Shown here one piece after another: positions 22,913 to 23,578 of a DNA stretch of 23,578 nucleotides. The position numbers and the translations under genes were made by a program. The stretch spans positions 1 through 23,578 of the forward strand of contig JAAZDX010000239.1 of the NCBI GenBank assembly GCA_012512605.1. Reading direction: 5' to 3'. The first letter of the stretch is position 1; the number at the start of each line of letters is the position of its first letter. The notes under the pieces are model-generated. The model made no database searches. It was not told the DNA's origin and saw only the letters and a list, made by a program, of their open reading frames with translations. This stretch comes from Bacillota bacterium. Its GTDB lineage: Bacteria; Bacillota; UBA4882; UBA10575.

Positions 22913-22955
22913 ACATAAAAAAAAGACCGGGTGGTCATGTTTCCCCGGTCTTTTT
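22913..22955. terminator. Strong bidirectional terminator
   Basis: AAAAGACCGGG (22921-22931) pairs with CCCGGTCTTTT (22944-22954), 11 base pairs, with T5 on the plus side and a run of eight T on the minus side. The only nearby gene reading toward it is dnaE on the minus strand, which ends about 340 bp upstream of it. Confidence 0.88.
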
Positions 22956-23297
22956 GTATACTGCTCTGCTTTTACTCCGATTTAAACATCATCTTTTACT
23001 TGGATTGTTGTTGTGTAATGTGGTTCATCTTATCGAAAAGTAATTGCGAAGATGGGACGAAAATCATTGGTAAAACTCTGGTGCGACCCCTAAAGCGATG
23101 ACTGCTACCATTTTTCTTCATTTATTGCTACGTTGTTCAAAGAACAGAGCGGTATCACATACTCATATTACCAGCTAAAAGCGGAAATGTAAACTAAAAG
23201 ATAATGCCTGAAATAAGGTTTATTTCCGGTGTGCGACATAAAACATTGCCCCCCGTTTATCCGTCCATTCCCAAACTAGCTCAGGCTTTTTCATCCG
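22956..23297. other. Gene-free stretch between dnaE and its presumed terminator
   Basis: Neither strand holds an ORF with a ribosome binding site or recognisable motif. No tRNA, known riboswitch or repeat was found. If the terminator at 22913-22955 serves dnaE, this would be an unusually long 3' untranslated region, or may conceal an unrecognised small RNA. Confidence 0.4.
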
Positions 23298-23578
23298 TCA
23301 TCCTTCCGGTTTCTCCGGCAAACACCGGATCTGTTGCGCCAAAAACTTGCGGTCATCATCATCCGCTTCAATACGCCCTTTTACCAATACGATCCGGTCA
23401 TTGGCGACTTCCTGCGCAATTCTTTCGTATAGTTGCGGAAAAACCAGTACTTCGATGGCTTCTGAGAGATCCTCCAGCGTGAAAGTGGCCATGGTTTTCC
23501 CCGTTTTCGTGGTCAAGCGGCGCCACCCACTGACTACTCCGCCCACGACCACCTCGGTTTCTACTTGCGCCTCCAAAA
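23298..23578 (-). CDS. dnaE: DNA polymerase III subunit alpha, C-terminal OB-fold end (partial)
   Basis: This is the last 92-93 codons of a gene that begins beyond the right edge. They encode an OB-fold (tRNA-anti-like) domain with the order typical of the DnaE C-terminus: VVVGGVVSGWRRLTTKTGK, ATFTLEDLSEAIEVLVFPQL, then NDRIVLVKGRIE. The protein stops soon after the domain (RCLPEKPEG), so it belongs to the forms with a very short tail. DnaE is the replicative polymerase; its OB domain contacts single-stranded DNA or the tau subunit. A truncated stand-alone OB protein cannot be excluded because the polymerase domains lie outside the window. The apparent start at 23576 is not real, since no ribosome binding site can be seen. 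Confidence 0.85.
   Translation of the reverse strand, partial: LEAQVETEVVVGGVVSGWRRLTTKTGKTMATFTLEDLSEAIEVLVFPQLYERIAQEVANDRIVLVKGRIEADDDDRKFLAQQIRCLPEKPEG

Noticed and set aside
1..23578. CRISPR array, prophage or intact insertion sequence
   Set aside because: No regularly spaced repeats, integrase or transposase genes, or terminal inverted repeats with target duplications were seen.

Overview
The window looks like a chromosomal segment of a bacterium of the Bacillota (Firmicutes), probably a spore-forming or formerly spore-forming lineage. Supporting signs are a YlmC/YmxH-type PRC-barrel protein, AGGAGG-type ribosome binding sites with frequent GTG and TTG starts, sigma-A promoters of the TTGACA-17-TATAAT type, a DUF5320 protein and a SatD-like protein. 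The galactose-binding protein has a cleavable signal peptide but no lipobox cysteine. That is unusual for a monoderm and hints at a diderm Firmicute, but the genus cannot be fixed from the sequence alone.

Left third (1-7500): A small Gly/Arg-rich DUF5320 gene (minus) has a near-consensus promoter with two identical 10-bp palindromes. It is followed by a 500-bp intergenic region that may encode a small RNA and a structured guaA leader. GuaA (plus) is full length but has glycine where the glutaminase cysteine should be. It converges on, and overlaps, an M48 protease. A SatD-like regulator (plus) and a PHP phosphoesterase (minus) converge so that both stop codons sit in the loop of one bidirectional terminator. 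A minus-strand run then reads UPF0016/GDT1 transporter, NusG-II protein, methyltransferase and YlmC/YmxH protein. Upstream of it lies tRNA-His with its own promoter and terminator.

Middle (7500-12600): About 700 bp of gene debris comes first: a truncated methyltransferase, an ImmA/IrrE metallopeptidase piece and a possible PIN-like C-terminus. A plus-strand three-gene exporter of the MacAB type follows: a two-FtsX-domain permease, a LolD-like ATPase and an HlyD-like adaptor.

Right half (12600-22500): A galactose locus lies entirely on the minus strand. In order of transcription it holds mglB, mglA and mglC (high-affinity galactose ABC uptake), a methyl-accepting chemotaxis protein, a DeoR-type regulator, an overlooked 44-aa ORF, galT, galK and galE. 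Uptake, probable taxis, regulation and the Leloir pathway to UDP-glucose/glucose-1-P are therefore contiguous.

Right edge: An 800-bp AT-rich region carries a strong terminator and a nested inverted repeat. The C-terminal OB-fold end of DNA polymerase III alpha (dnaE) runs off the window.
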